Source of the DNA: an uncultured Pseudomonas sp. | GTDB lineage: Bacteria > Pseudomonadota > Gammaproteobacteria > Pseudomonadales > Pseudomonadaceae | Reading direction: 5' to 3' | NCBI RefSeq assembly: GCF_946885885.1 | Contig: NZ_CAMPHN010000054.1 | Location: forward strand, 1 to 25,312 | DNA length: 25,312 nt | Shown here: one piece after another, positions 1 through 11,714 of the stretch | Layout: every line of letters begins with the position of its first letter | How positions within the stretch are numbered: the first letter of the stretch is position 1 | The notes under the pieces: generated by a model | What the model saw: only the letters and a program-made list of their open reading frames with translations | Told to the model about the DNA's origin: nothing | Databases searched by the model: none | Made by a program: the position numbers and the translations under genes

Positions 1-532
1 AGGCGCGCGCCCTCGGCATCCACGGCGATGCCCTCGAATAACGAATTGAAGTGCAACAACATGCCGCTCGCCCGCGCCTGACGCACCAGGCCATCGGGCA
101 ACGTCAGCCATTGCGGGTCGCCCGCCATGGGCAGCAGCAATACCGCGGCTTGGCTTTCGCTGACCAGATAGCGGTTGCCCAGGGCGTCGCAGGATAGCCC
201 CTCGAAATCCAGCTCGCCGCCGCGCGCCGCACCGGCGACCCAGCTGCGCATGCGCAAGCCCCAGGGCAACGCGGTCTGTGGCGCGGGCGGAGCGACGAAA
301 GCTTCGGCTTCGGCCCGCCACACCGCTTCGCGGGCATCCAGGCGATAAACCCGGTCATCGTCGCGGTCGGACACCGCCCAGAGTGCATCGCCACACCAGG
401 CCAACCCGGACAAATTGCCACCGGCGATGCCCTCGACCGGGTGTTCGCCGAGCAACTTCAATTCGGCTGGCACCGGCGTATCGGCCAGAACCGGGGTGAC
501 CGCCAGCAGCAAAACGGCGAATAAACGCCGCA

Positions 533-533
<1 letters not shown>
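1..533 (-). CDS. Secreted esterase-like/phytase family protein (3' end outside window)
   Basis: I translated this reading frame directly; it stays open to the window edge, so about 177 N-terminal residues are visible. It begins MRRLFAVLLLAVTPVLA, a clear Sec signal peptide with probable cleavage after residue 17, so the product is exported. The mature part has features of the 'esterase-like activity of phytase' beta-propeller family (Pfam PF13449): an early LSGLAW motif followed by WAVSDRDDDRVYRL, then LDFEGLS with YLVSES, then FEGIAVD near the edge. These GL/EG repeats are blade motifs. Substrate and activity are unknown. The ATG shares one base with the parE stop (TGATG), so translation is probably coupled to parE. 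In P. aeruginosa, as I recall it, a similar gene sits in the same place. The family call is good, the function is not established. Confidence 0.8.
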
Positions 534-3066
<2,533 letters not shown>

Positions 3067-3091
3067 GGAGCGGGAGGCTACTAGGACAGGG

Positions 3092-3191
3092 CCGCAAGCT
3101 GCAAGCTGCAAGCTGCTCGGTGTGCTGCCGATCCGGACAGCGCCAAGCCTTTTGCTCTTACTTGCGACTTGTGGCTTTCCGCTTGCAGCTC
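3092..3191. repeat. GCAAGCT-rich interspersed repeat, copy 1
   Basis: Begins with a tandem GCAAGCT run (three units of GCAAGCT from about 3094). The other end carries CTTTTGCTCTTACTTGCGA and CTTGTGGCTTTCCGCTTGCAGCTC. The two ends are rough inverted complements (AAGCTGCAAGC against GCTTGCAGCT), so the transcript could fold into a long imperfect hairpin. Its right part aligns closely with 10701-10736 and, inverted, with about 12064-12090. It lies between the cpdA stop (4 bp away) and the yqiA start. Confidence 0.75.
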
Positions 3192-3194
3192 GAC

Positions 3195-4028
3195 TCAATA
3201 ACCTTTGACGCTGTAATCGACCTCGAACTTGATGCCGGTCACCCGCGATACCCCGGTATCCAGGCGTCCGTCGTCGAACAGGCGTAGCCAGCGATAGCCC
3301 GGTGCGGTGGTATCGACCTGGAACTCTTCGCTGCCGGGCGCGAACTGCACGCAGGTCGAGGGCGAGGCCAGCAGGCGAATGCCGTCGCGCTGCTGATCGA
3401 GCTCCTGGTGAATATGCCCCCAGAGCAGCGCGCGCACCTGGCTGAAACGTTCCAGGATGGCGAACAGCGCCTCGGGATTGCGCAGGCCGATGGGTTCCAT
3501 CCAGAGACAACCGATGGAAATCGGATGATGGTGCAGGCAGACCAGATGGTGGCGCTCCGGCGCCTCGCTGAGTGCGCGTTCCAGCAACGCCAGTTGATCG
3601 TCGGCGAGAAAGCCCGGAACCGCACCGGAGATCGACGAGTTCAGCAAGGTGATCCGCCAATTGCCCAGATCGATCACCGGCTCCAAAACATCGCTGCCCT
3701 GGCTGGCCGCGCGCATCGCCGGCATTTCGTCATGGTTGCCGGGGAACCAGCGCGCCGGCGCGGGAATGGCCGCGGTCATTTGCTGAAAGCGCCGATAGGA
3801 GGCCTCGCTGCCATCTTGCGACAGGTCGCCACTGGCGACTATCAAATCGATCCGTGGCTGCTCTTGCAGCACCCGCTCGATCACCCGCTGCAAGCTGTCC
3901 CGGGTATCCATGCCCAGCAATCTACCCGCCGCCTCGGCGAATAGATGGCTGTCGGATAACTGCACCAGCAGTACAGAGGAATCTGCGGTGGACATAGGCG
4001 TGCTCGGCAAGGCCGTCTCCTTGGGCAT
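3195..4028 (-). CDS. cpdA: 3',5'-cyclic-AMP phosphodiesterase
   Basis: Class III cAMP phosphodiesterase that hydrolyses cAMP to AMP and so limits signalling through the CRP/Vfr-type regulator. The 277-residue protein is a calcineurin-like metallophosphoesterase with every metal-ligand motif visible: QLSDSHLF (D26, H28), ASGDLSQDG (D68), FPGNHDE (N98, H99), CLHHHP and GHIHQE. The C-terminal VQFAPGSEEF and YRWL stretches are typical of CpdA. The start is not certain: ATG 4028 gives the longest product, and ATG 3995 (residue 12, MSTADSSV) would remove a tail without an obvious domain; neither has a strong Shine-Dalgarno. It sits between DUF1249 and yqiA, as in other gammaproteobacteria. Confidence 0.94.
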   Translation of the reverse strand: MPKETALPSTPMSTADSSVLLVQLSDSHLFAEAAGRLLGMDTRDSLQRVIERVLQEQPRIDLIVASGDLSQDGSEASYRRFQQMTAAIPAPARWFPGNHDEMPAMRAASQGSDVLEPVIDLGNWRITLLNSSISGAVPGFLADDQLALLERALSEAPERHHLVCLHHHPISIGCLWMEPIGLRNPEALFAILERFSQVRALLWGHIHQELDQQRDGIRLLASPSTCVQFAPGSEEFQVDTTAPGYRWLRLFDDGRLDTGVSRVTGIKFEVDYSVKGY

Positions 4029-4140
4029 TGTGAACGAATTATGGTGGCTGGCGCGGCCCGCGGTAAACCCACTAAGCGGGCATGGGTCACAGAAAACCGG
4101 GCGCGATCGGGGGCTTGGCTGATTTATTCAGCGCTTTGCC

Positions 4141-4587
4141 TCAGCGCACCAACGCCATCTCATGTCCACAGGCTAGACAATGGCTGAGCCATTCGCCGAG
4201 AAACAGGTTGAGTTGGGTCTTTTCATCGGGCTGATGCATGGCGGCATTCGGGTAGGGATAGATCCCGCGAAAACGTCGGGCGCTCTGCGCGCCTACAACT
4301 TCGGCCATGCGTGCGTCGTGATAGACCCGCACTTCCAATTGCGGAACCGGCAGCCAGGGCAGGCTGTGCTCCTGACGCACCTGAATGGTCGAGGTATAGG
4401 GGCAGCTCTCCACGACCTCCAAGGCCAATACGCCCAGCAGATGCTCGCCCTGACTCAAGGCGACACGGCGCGGTTGCGGCTGCTCGCGCATGCCCGGCAA
4501 CAGTTGCATCAGACGCGCATAGTTGGCTTCGCAAGCGGCTTGCAGCTCGACCAGGTCGACCCTGTAGCGCTCGCGTAGCAGGTTCAC
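4141..4587 (-). CDS. DUF1249 (YqiB-type) protein
   Basis: A 148-residue protein of the DUF1249/YqiB family, function unknown. It begins at a GTG that overlaps the nudF stop (GTGA at 4584-4587), with a GGGGG Shine-Dalgarno about 8 bp upstream inside nudF. An in-frame GTG at 4593 is a less well spaced alternative. Visible features: an N-terminal helix RERYRVDLVELQAACEANY, a conserved-looking core with EVVESCPYTST and LEVRVYHDARMAEVV, and a C-terminal half with YPYPNAAMHQPDEKTQLN, then LGEWLSHCLACG. There are no membrane segments or signal peptide. The tight link to nudF, cpdA and parE is conserved in the group, but the neighbourhood does not reveal the role. Confidence 0.88.
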   Translation of the reverse strand: MNLLRERYRVDLVELQAACEANYARLMQLLPGMREQPQPRRVALSQGEHLLGVLALEVVESCPYTSTIQVRQEHSLPWLPVPQLEVRVYHDARMAEVVGAQSARRFRGIYPYPNAAMHQPDEKTQLNLFLGEWLSHCLACGHEMALVR

Positions 4588-5183
4588 GACCACAGCCCCC
4601 GCACTTCGATGCGGTTCAACGCCAGCCATTGCAGGGCGATGATGCTCGCGGCGTTCTCGATGCGCCCGTCCTTGACCGCATCCAACGCATCTTCCAGGGG
4701 CCAGACATGCACCCGGATATCTTCGCCTTCCTCGGGCAGGCCATGCACGCCACCTGCGCCCTCGCTGTCGCAACGGCCGATGAACAGATGCACGCGCTCG
4801 TCCGAGCCGCCTGGCGACGGGTAATACTGGGTAATCGGCCACAAGGAGGTCAGTGTCAGGTTTGCCTCCTCGATCGCCTCGCGCAACGCCACCTCTTCCG
4901 GTTGCTCGTCCTTGTCGATCAGCCCGGCGACCAATTCCAGCAGCCAAGGGTTCTCGCTCTTATGCATGGCGCCGACCCGGAATTGCTCGATCAGCACCAC
5001 CGTATCGCGTTGCGGATCGTAAGGCAGGACACAGACCGCATCGTGCCGCACGAATAGCTCGCGACTGAGCTCGGGGCCCATGCCTCCGGCGAACTGACGA
5101 TGACGCAACCGCAAGCGATCGAGCTTGTAGAAGCCGCTGAAGCAGGCCTCCCGCTCGATTATCTCAACATCGTCTCGTTGCAT
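4584..5183 (-). CDS. nudF: ADP-ribose pyrophosphatase (Nudix)
   Basis: Nudix hydrolase of the NudF/ADPRase type, expected to split ADP-ribose into AMP and ribose 5-phosphate. The 199-residue length is typical, and the domain starts with EREACFSGFYKLDRLRLRH, characteristic of this subfamily. The Nudix box runs from Gly87 to Leu109: G-x5-E(93)-x7-R(101)EAIEE(106)AN(108)L. All the acidic metal ligands are present, but the usual Gly near the end of the box is Asn108. The downstream TQYYPSPGGSDERVHLF loop, with the invariant-looking PGGSDE, is the ADP-ribose signature. Shine-Dalgarno AGGGGGT precedes the ATG. It is the first gene of the minus-strand operon that continues to parE. Confidence 0.93.
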   Translation of the reverse strand: MQRDDVEIIEREACFSGFYKLDRLRLRHRQFAGGMGPELSRELFVRHDAVCVLPYDPQRDTVVLIEQFRVGAMHKSENPWLLELVAGLIDKDEQPEEVALREAIEEANLTLTSLWPITQYYPSPGGSDERVHLFIGRCDSEGAGGVHGLPEEGEDIRVHVWPLEDALDAVKDGRIENAASIIALQWLALNRIEVRGLWS

Positions 5184-5205
5184 AACGACCCCCTATTCAA
5201 CATGA

Positions 5206-5260
5206 ACGGGCCCTGAGGCCCGTCCCGCTTACATCATCCCGCCATGCACGGCGGCATGGC
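5206..5260 (-). terminator. Two hairpins after thiC, possible terminator
   Basis: Two short perfect inverted repeats lie between the thiC stop and the nudF start: GCCATGC/GCATGGC (5241-5247 with 5254-5260) and ACGGGCC/GGCCCGT with a 4-nt loop (5206-5223). Neither is followed by a clear U-tract on the minus strand, so an intrinsic terminator is plausible but not proven. They may separate thiC from the nudF operon. Confidence 0.35.
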
Positions 5261-5270
5261 AAGAACTCCA

Positions 5271-7352
<2,082 letters not shown>

Positions 7353-7359
7353 CCCGGCC

Positions 7360-7389
7360 AGTCTAATCAACCCCCACCGATAAAACCAA
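7360..7389 (-). promoter_or_regulatory. Candidate sigma70 promoter of thiC
   Basis: On the minus strand TTGGTT (7384-7389) and TAGACT (7360-7365) are separated by 18 bp. A start 6-8 bp beyond the -10 would fall at about 7353, immediately before the first conserved riboswitch bases, which is the position expected for a riboswitch leader. The match to consensus is moderate. Confidence 0.4.
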
Positions 7390-7427
7390 CCGCGGAGTCA
7401 AAAAAACTCGACCCATGCGTCGGATAA

Positions 7428-7439
7428 TGACGTACGTCA
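7428..7439. repeat. Perfect 12-bp palindrome TGACGTACGTCA
   Basis: Exact inverted repeat TGACGTACGTCA in the thiC-tolC intergenic region. The word ACGTAC recurs just downstream (TAACGTACAC at 7441-7450). It lies upstream of both candidate promoters and has the form of a dimeric repressor/activator operator. No regulator can be assigned from sequence alone. Confidence 0.45.
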
Positions 7440-7515
7440 GTAACGTACACCGCACACAATCGATGCGGCGAAGTACCGCGTGCCCGGATCGGCGGCGACG
7501 CAAACATCGCCTGTT

Positions 7516-7528
7516 GCAAATAATTTGC
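7516..7528. repeat. Perfect 13-bp palindrome upstream of tolC
   Basis: GCAAAT-A-ATTTGC is an exact inverted repeat centred at 7522. It sits about 20 bp upstream of the candidate tolC -35 element (7548), a usual position for an activator or repressor site. The intergenic stretch 7155-7608 otherwise holds only the riboswitch, the thiC leader and candidate promoters; I see no gene in it. Confidence 0.4.
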
Positions 7529-7547
7529 TCCCTAACGGAACGCTGGC

Positions 7548-7576
7548 TTGACCCTCTCGACGGGCGCCCTTAGCCT
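7548..7576 (+). promoter_or_regulatory. Candidate sigma70 promoter of tolC
   Basis: TTGACC (7548-7553) and TAGCCT (7571-7576) are separated by 17 bp, and the -10 lies 33 bp before the tolC ATG. The -35 matches consensus at five of six positions and the -10 is weaker. The spacing is ideal, but this is a motif match only. Confidence 0.35.
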
Positions 7577-7608
7577 TGCCGATTACCGTCCAATTCAGGA
7601 TTGCCCAC

Positions 7609-9045
7609 ATGCTGCGCAAACTCCCGCTGACCCTTGCTGTGGCTTACGCTTGCGCCGGACTGGCCTGGGCCGAACAAGCGCCATTGCCGACCAAAACCGA
7701 CCTGGTGGCCGTCTATAAAGAAGCCGCCGACAACAATGCCGACCTGGCGGCGGCCCGCGCCGATTATCGAGCGCGCCGCGAAGTGGTACCGCAGGCCCGC
7801 GCTGGCCTGCTGCCCAATCTCTCGGCGGGTGCCGATCTGAGCGATACCCGTAGCGAAATCGATTCGCCCTCGTTCAGCCGCTCGCGTAGCGGTGTGGTCT
7901 ATCAGGCCAATCTCAGCCAACCGCTGTTTCGCGCCGACCGCTGGTTCCAGTTGCAAGCTGCAGAAGCGGTCAACGAACAGGCCGCGCTGGAGCTGTCCGC
8001 CACCGAGCAGGAGCTGATTCTGCAAAGCGCGGAGACCTACTTCGCGGTATTGCGCGCCCAGGACAACCTGGCCTCGACCAAAGCCGAGGAAGCCGCCTTC
8101 AAACGCCAGCTCGATCAAGCCAACGAACGTTTCGATGTCGGCCTGTCGGACAAGACCGACGTACTCGAAGCCCAGGCCGGTTTCGATACCGCCCGCGCCA
8201 ACCGGATTATCGCCGAGCGCCAGGTCGAGGACGCATTCCAAGCGCTGATCACCCTGACCAACCGCGACTACAGTTCGATCGAAGGCATTCAGCACAGCTT
8301 GCCGATTCTCGAGCCGACGCCGAACGATGCGAAAGCCTGGGTCGACACGGCGGCGGCGCAGAACCTCAACCTGCAAGCGAGCAACTATGCGGTGGAAGCC
8401 GCCGAGGAAACCCTGCGCCAGCGCAAAGCCGGCCACGCGCCGACGCTGGATGCGGTGGCCAGCTACCAGAAAGGCGATAACGACAGCCTCGGTTTCAGTA
8501 ACACCGGCACCCCGCCGCGCTTCAGCGGCGATGCCGAGCAACGCTCGATCGGCTTGCAGCTGAATATCCCACTGTACAGCGGCGGCCTGACCAGCTCCCA
8601 GGTGCGCGAGGCTTACCAGCGCCTGAGCCAGACCGAGCAGCAACGCGAAAGCCTGCGCCGCCAGGTAGTACAGAACACCCGCAACCTGCATCGCGCGGTC
8701 AATACCGATGTCGAGACCGTGCAGGCACGCAAGCAGTCGATCATTTCCAACCAGAGCGCCCTGGAAGCCACCGAAATCGGCTATCAGGTCGGCACGCGCA
8801 ATATCGTCGACGTACTCGACGCCCAGCGTCAGCTGTACAGCTCGGTGCGTAACTACAACGACGCGCGCTACGACTACATCATCAACAACCTGCGCCTCAA
8901 ACAAGCCGCCGGCACCCTCAGCCCCGCTGACTTGGAAGCCTTGGGCAACTTCCTCAAGCCGGACTACGACCCGGACAAGGACTTCCTGCCGCCGGACCTG
9001 GCCAAAGCCGCCGAAGCGCAATTGCGCGACAATGCCGATTACTGA
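7609..9045 (+). CDS. tolC: TolC-type outer-membrane efflux/secretion channel
   Basis: Outer-membrane duct that joins inner-membrane pumps or type I secretion exporters to the cell exterior. The 478-residue length suits TolC. I start at ATG 7609 (Shine-Dalgarno AGGA, 8 bp spacing), which places the signal peptide MLRKLPLTLAVAYACAGLAWA at the N-terminus; an upstream in-frame TTG would bury it. The mature protein shows the internal duplication of the family: first half with LPNLSAGADLSDTR, VYQANLSQPLFRADRW, TYFAVLRAQDNL and RFDVGLSDKTDVLEAQAGFD; second half with APTLDAVASYQKGD, GLQLNIPLYSGGLTSSQVREA and YQVGTRNIVDVLDAQRQLY. The conserved GxxxxxDVLxAQ motif occurs once in each half. No pump genes adjoin it, so it probably serves several exporters, as E. 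coli TolC does. Confidence 0.94.
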   Translation: MLRKLPLTLAVAYACAGLAWAEQAPLPTKTDLVAVYKEAADNNADLAAARADYRARREVVPQARAGLLPNLSAGADLSDTRSEIDSPSFSRSRSGVVYQANLSQPLFRADRWFQLQAAEAVNEQAALELSATEQELILQSAETYFAVLRAQDNLASTKAEEAAFKRQLDQANERFDVGLSDKTDVLEAQAGFDTARANRIIAERQVEDAFQALITLTNRDYSSIEGIQHSLPILEPTPNDAKAWVDTAAAQNLNLQASNYAVEAAEETLRQRKAGHAPTLDAVASYQKGDNDSLGFSNTGTPPRFSGDAEQRSIGLQLNIPLYSGGLTSSQVREAYQRLSQTEQQRESLRRQVVQNTRNLHRAVNTDVETVQARKQSIISNQSALEATEIGYQVGTRNIVDVLDAQRQLYSSVRNYNDARYDYIINNLRLKQAAGTLSPADLEALGNFLKPDYDPDKDFLPPDLAKAAEAQLRDNADY

Positions 9046-9056
9046 TCGGCGCCACA

Positions 9057-9089
9057 TAAAAAACCCGGGTATGGTTCCCGGTTTTTTTA
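9057..9089 (+). terminator. Rho-independent terminator after tolC
   Basis: AAAAAACCCGGG, a short loop (TATGGTT), then CCCGGTTTTTTT: a GC stem continued by A/U pairs and followed by a run of seven T, 12 bp past the tolC stop. Because the A-tract flanks the other side, it could also terminate transcription from the opposite strand. Confidence 0.88.
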
Positions 9090-9156
9090 TGGTTTTAGAT
9101 AACTGCGCCAAGCCACGACCGTAGATCCTATGTTTACTTACAAGGCCTGCGACCTC

Positions 9157-9225
9157 GTAGGGTGGATGACGCTGCACCCATCCACCAACTGCTATGGTGG
9201 ATGAAAAAGACGTCATCCACCCTAC
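9157..9225. repeat. Double-hairpin palindromic repeat (GTAGGGTGGATGACG type)
   Basis: The ends GTAGGGTGGATGACG (9157-9171) and CGTCATCCACCCTAC (9211-9225) are exact inverted complements of 15 bp. Inside, CATCCACCA (9179-9187) and TGGTGGATG (9195-9203) form a second exact 9-bp inverted repeat. The word GGTGGATG therefore occurs twice and CATCCACC twice, alternately, so either two side-by-side hairpins or one long stem can form. This is the layout of REP/REPIN-type mobile palindromes, and GTAGGGTGGAT words are familiar dispersed repeats of gammaproteobacterial genomes. Confidence 0.85.
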
Positions 9226-9242
9226 AAAAGCGCACTTTGTAG

Positions 9243-9269
9243 CCCGGATAAGCCTTGGCGCAATCCGGG
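9243..9269. repeat. Short interspersed palindrome (TAGCCCGGAT type)
   Basis: CCCGGAT (9243-9249) and ATCCGGG (9263-9269) form a perfect 7-bp hairpin in the sequence TAGCCCGGATAAGCC then GCGCAATCCGGGA, a widespread chromosomal interspersed repeat type. The same intergenic stretch (9046-9324, no gene) also has a perfect 14-bp palindrome, CGGCCTGCAGGCCG, at 9294-9307, near the 3' end of waaA. Confidence 0.75.
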
Positions 9270-9324
9270 AACCTAACGCCGCGGGATTGCACCCGGCCTG
9301 CAGGCCGTCTGTTTTGGCTTCGCG

Positions 9325-10608
9325 CTAACCGAGCAATCGCCCCAACCCCGCCAACAACCGGACTAGCGCGCCCTGATTGGCCTGCATCACCGCCAAGCCC
9401 GCTGCACGCATTCTTGCCGTTTCGGCGGGTTCGCACCAAAGCGCCGCCACCGCCTCGGTCAATGCCCGAGCATCCGCCACTTCGATCAAGGCCCCGGCAT
9501 CGCGCAGCTTGGCGGCGATCTCGAGGAAATTGAACAGATGCGGGCCGCTAAGCACCGGCAAACCCAACGCCGTAGGCTCGAGCAGGTTATGCCCGCCGTT
9601 GGCCACCAGACTGCCGCCGACGAAGGCGGCGTCGGCCAAGGCGTAGAGCAACAGCAACTCGCCCATGGTGTCGCCCAGCAGCACCTGATCGGCAGCGACC
9701 ACAGGTTCGCCGGTAGAACGCCGGCGCACATTGAAACCCTGTTGTCGACACAGCTCGAATACCGAGGCGAAACGCTCGGGATGGCGCGGTACCAGAATCA
9801 ACAACGCCTCGGGCCATCGTTCGAGCAATTCGCGATGCGCCGCCAGAACGATCTCGTCCTCGCCGGCGTGGGTGCTCGCGGCTATCCATACCGGTCGCCG
9901 CGTAGCCTGCCACTGCTGGCGTAAGTCAGCGGCGCGCTGCCGCAGCTCAGGCTCGATGCTCAAATCGAACTTGATCGAGCCCGTCACCTCGACACAGTCG
10001 TCAGACGCGCCCAGCTTGCGGAAGCGCTCGGCCTCGGCGGCGGTTTGCACCGCAATCAGGCTCAGCTGCGCGAGCATCGGCGCGGTCAACTTGGCGAAGC
10101 GCGCATAACCGCGGGCCGAGCGCTCGGACAGGCGCGCATTGGCCAGCGCCACGGGGATGCCGCGCTGCGCGCATTGCTGAATATGGTTGGGCCACAGCTC
10201 GGTCTCCATCACCACCGCCAGGCGTGGCTGCACGCGCTGGAGAAAGCGAGCCGCCGCCCAGGGCAAGTCGTAGGGCAGATAGCAATGCTGGATCCGCCCG
10301 GCGAACTCGGCGCCGCCGAACAACGCCTGAGTCCGCTCGGAACCGGTAGGTGTCATGCAGGTGATGGTGATCGGCAGGTCCGGATAGCGCGCGAGCAATG
10401 CGCGAATCAGCGACGCCGCAGCGATGCTCTCGCCCACAGACACCGCATGCACCCAGATACCACCCGGCTTGAATGCCGGCAAGCCGACGGCGAAACGCTC
10501 GCCAATGCGCCGGGCATACGCCGGCGCGCGCCAGGCACGCCAAGCCAGGCGCGCGGCGAGCAAGGGCAAGGCGAGGTGCAGCAGCAGACTGTAGAGGGCT
10601 CTATTCAT
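9325..10608 (-). CDS. waaA: 3-deoxy-D-manno-octulosonic acid transferase
   Basis: Inner-membrane GT30 enzyme that transfers Kdo residues from CMP-Kdo to the lipid A precursor, the first step of LPS core assembly. The 427 residues from ATG 10608 (MNRALYSLLL) match the family (E. coli 425); the frame extends 16 codons upstream, but the shorter start puts the membrane anchor at the N-terminus. Visible: anchor helix LLLHLALPLLAARLAW, IWVHAVSVGESIAA with the conserved catalytic Glu, ITCMTPTGSER, ETELWPN, LANARLSERSARGY, GSIKFD, IAASTHAGEDE, PRHPERF, and the sugar-nucleotide site VGGSLVANGGHNLLEP. It lies about 140 bp after the LysR gene on the same strand, with a repeat element between. Essential in most Gram-negative bacteria. 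Confidence 0.96.
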   Translation of the reverse strand: MNRALYSLLLHLALPLLAARLAWRAWRAPAYARRIGERFAVGLPAFKPGGIWVHAVSVGESIAAASLIRALLARYPDLPITITCMTPTGSERTQALFGGAEFAGRIQHCYLPYDLPWAAARFLQRVQPRLAVVMETELWPNHIQQCAQRGIPVALANARLSERSARGYARFAKLTAPMLAQLSLIAVQTAAEAERFRKLGASDDCVEVTGSIKFDLSIEPELRQRAADLRQQWQATRRPVWIAASTHAGEDEIVLAAHRELLERWPEALLILVPRHPERFASVFELCRQQGFNVRRRSTGEPVVAADQVLLGDTMGELLLLYALADAAFVGGSLVANGGHNLLEPTALGLPVLSGPHLFNFLEIAAKLRDAGALIEVADARALTEAVAALWCEPAETARMRAAGLAVMQANQGALVRLLAGLGRLLG

Positions 10609-10626
10609 GGGCGCGCAGCTTAGCAG

Positions 10627-10746
10627 AGCTGCAAGGCGGATGGCCGCCCTCTGCAAACTGCAAGCGAATCAGAATGGCGCTGGCCTGGATACCGAAAAGG
10701 CTTTTTGCTCTTACTTGCAGCTTATGGCTTGCCGCTCGCTGCTGCT
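10627..10746. repeat. GCAAGCT-rich interspersed repeat, copy 2
   Basis: The block 10701-10736, CTTTTTGCTCTTACTTGCAG then CTTATGGCTTGCCGCT, aligns almost base for base with 3149-3183 of copy 1. The left half (AGCTGCAAGG, CTGCAAACTGCAAGCG) is a decayed version of the GCAAGCT arm. It fills the space between the lysR stop (10747) and the waaA start (10608), ending directly at the lysR stop. Same orientation as copy 1. Confidence 0.7.
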
Positions 10747-11631
10747 CTATTCGATAGCCCGCAGATATTCGGTAAAGCGCTCGGCCAACCACAGCGCCGC
10801 CGGACCGAGCGTCTGGTCGCGGCGGCAGACCAATTCCACCACCAACGGCGGCGGCGTCCAATCGCTGCTCAGCTCGACCAATTGGCCCTGGTAAGTCGGG
10901 TATTGCAGCACGTGGCGCGGCAACCAGGCCCAGCCGAGATTGCGCATCAATAGTTCGGCCATGGCGTAGAAGCTGTCGGTGCGCCAGACCGCCGGGCTGA
11001 TCTGTTCGCCGCCGGGGTAATAGCTGTCCGCCAACGCCATCAACAACTGCCGATGACGCGCCAGGGTGCGCCGGTCGGCATGCCGACTATCGGCCAGGGG
11101 ATGACCGGCACCGCACACCGTGACCATTTCGATGCTGCCCAGACGCTGGCGCTCGAGGGCCTCGGGCATCGCCTCGTGATGGAACAACAGACCGAGGTCG
11201 GCGCGGCGCTCGATCACCTTGCGCGCGACCTCGCCCTGGGCGCCGCTGGTCAGTTGCACCTCGAGCAGGGGAAAAGCCCCGGCCAGCGCTTCGAGACTAT
11301 CGAGCACCGGCTGATAGGGCATCGCCTCGTCCTGCGCCAAACGCAGGCTCACCTCCTCGCCACGCACCAAGCCGAGCGCCCGCCCTTCGAGGCGCTGGCA
11401 TTGGCGCAGCACCTCGCGCGCCTCCTCCAACAAGGCGGCACCGGCAGCAGTCAGGCGCGGTTGGCGACCGCTGCTGCGCTCGAACAGCGACACACCGAGG
11501 TCGGTCTCAAGCATGGCGATGGCGTTGCTGACCGCCGATTGCGCGCGGTTCATTCGACGCCCCACGGCGGAAAACGAATGGCCTTCGGCAACGCTGACGA
11601 ACACCTGCAATTGCTCGAGATTCCATCGCAT
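10747..11631 (-). CDS. LysR-family transcriptional regulator
   Basis: LysR-type regulator, 294 residues from ATG 11631. I chose this start because GGAG lies 6 bp upstream; in-frame ATG 11637 and TTG 11643 are alternatives. The N-terminal winged helix-turn-helix is clear: MRWNLEQLQVFVSVAEGHSF, VGRRMNRAQSAVSNAIAMLE, LGVSLFERSSGRQPRLTAAG. The remainder has the effector-binding fold, with VARKVIERRADLGLLF, TVCGAGHPLA and the C-terminal WAWLPRHVL. It is transcribed divergently from the SMR transporter gene, the classic arrangement for a LysR protein controlling its neighbour. Whether it controls efflux, and the inducer, cannot be read from the sequence. Confidence 0.93.
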   Translation of the reverse strand: MRWNLEQLQVFVSVAEGHSFSAVGRRMNRAQSAVSNAIAMLETDLGVSLFERSSGRQPRLTAAGAALLEEAREVLRQCQRLEGRALGLVRGEEVSLRLAQDEAMPYQPVLDSLEALAGAFPLLEVQLTSGAQGEVARKVIERRADLGLLFHHEAMPEALERQRLGSIEMVTVCGAGHPLADSRHADRRTLARHRQLLMALADSYYPGGEQISPAVWRTDSFYAMAELLMRNLGWAWLPRHVLQYPTYQGQLVELSSDWTPPPLVVELVCRRDQTLGPAALWLAERFTEYLRAIE

Positions 11632-11660
11632 ACCCATCTCCAAATCAGATAGGTAATAAG

Positions 11661-11692
11661 TTTACCCCATCAGCTATACGCCTAGAATGGGG
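11661..11692 (+). promoter_or_regulatory. Candidate SMR promoter overlapped by inverted repeat
   Basis: TTTACC (11661-11666) and TAGAAT (11683-11688) with 16 bp between them form a reasonable sigma70 promoter 26 bp before the SMR ATG. CCCCAT (11665-11670) and ATGGGG (11687-11692) are exact inverted complements whose arms overlay the -35 and -10, so a bound regulator would cover the promoter. The divergent LysR protein is the natural candidate, although the spacing is not the textbook T-N11-A box. Confidence 0.45.
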
Positions 11693-11714
11693 CCGACCAG
11701 ACAGGAGACTCACC

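Noticed and set aside
3094..3115. Tandem GCAAGCT units as a CRISPR or direct-repeat array
   Set aside because: Units are contiguous with no spacers and form one arm of a larger palindromic repeat seen elsewhere in the window.
7570..9216. 548-codon open frame antisense to tolC
   Set aside because: Arises from GC-rich third positions of tolC; it has no recognisable domain and runs through the tolC terminator and repeats.
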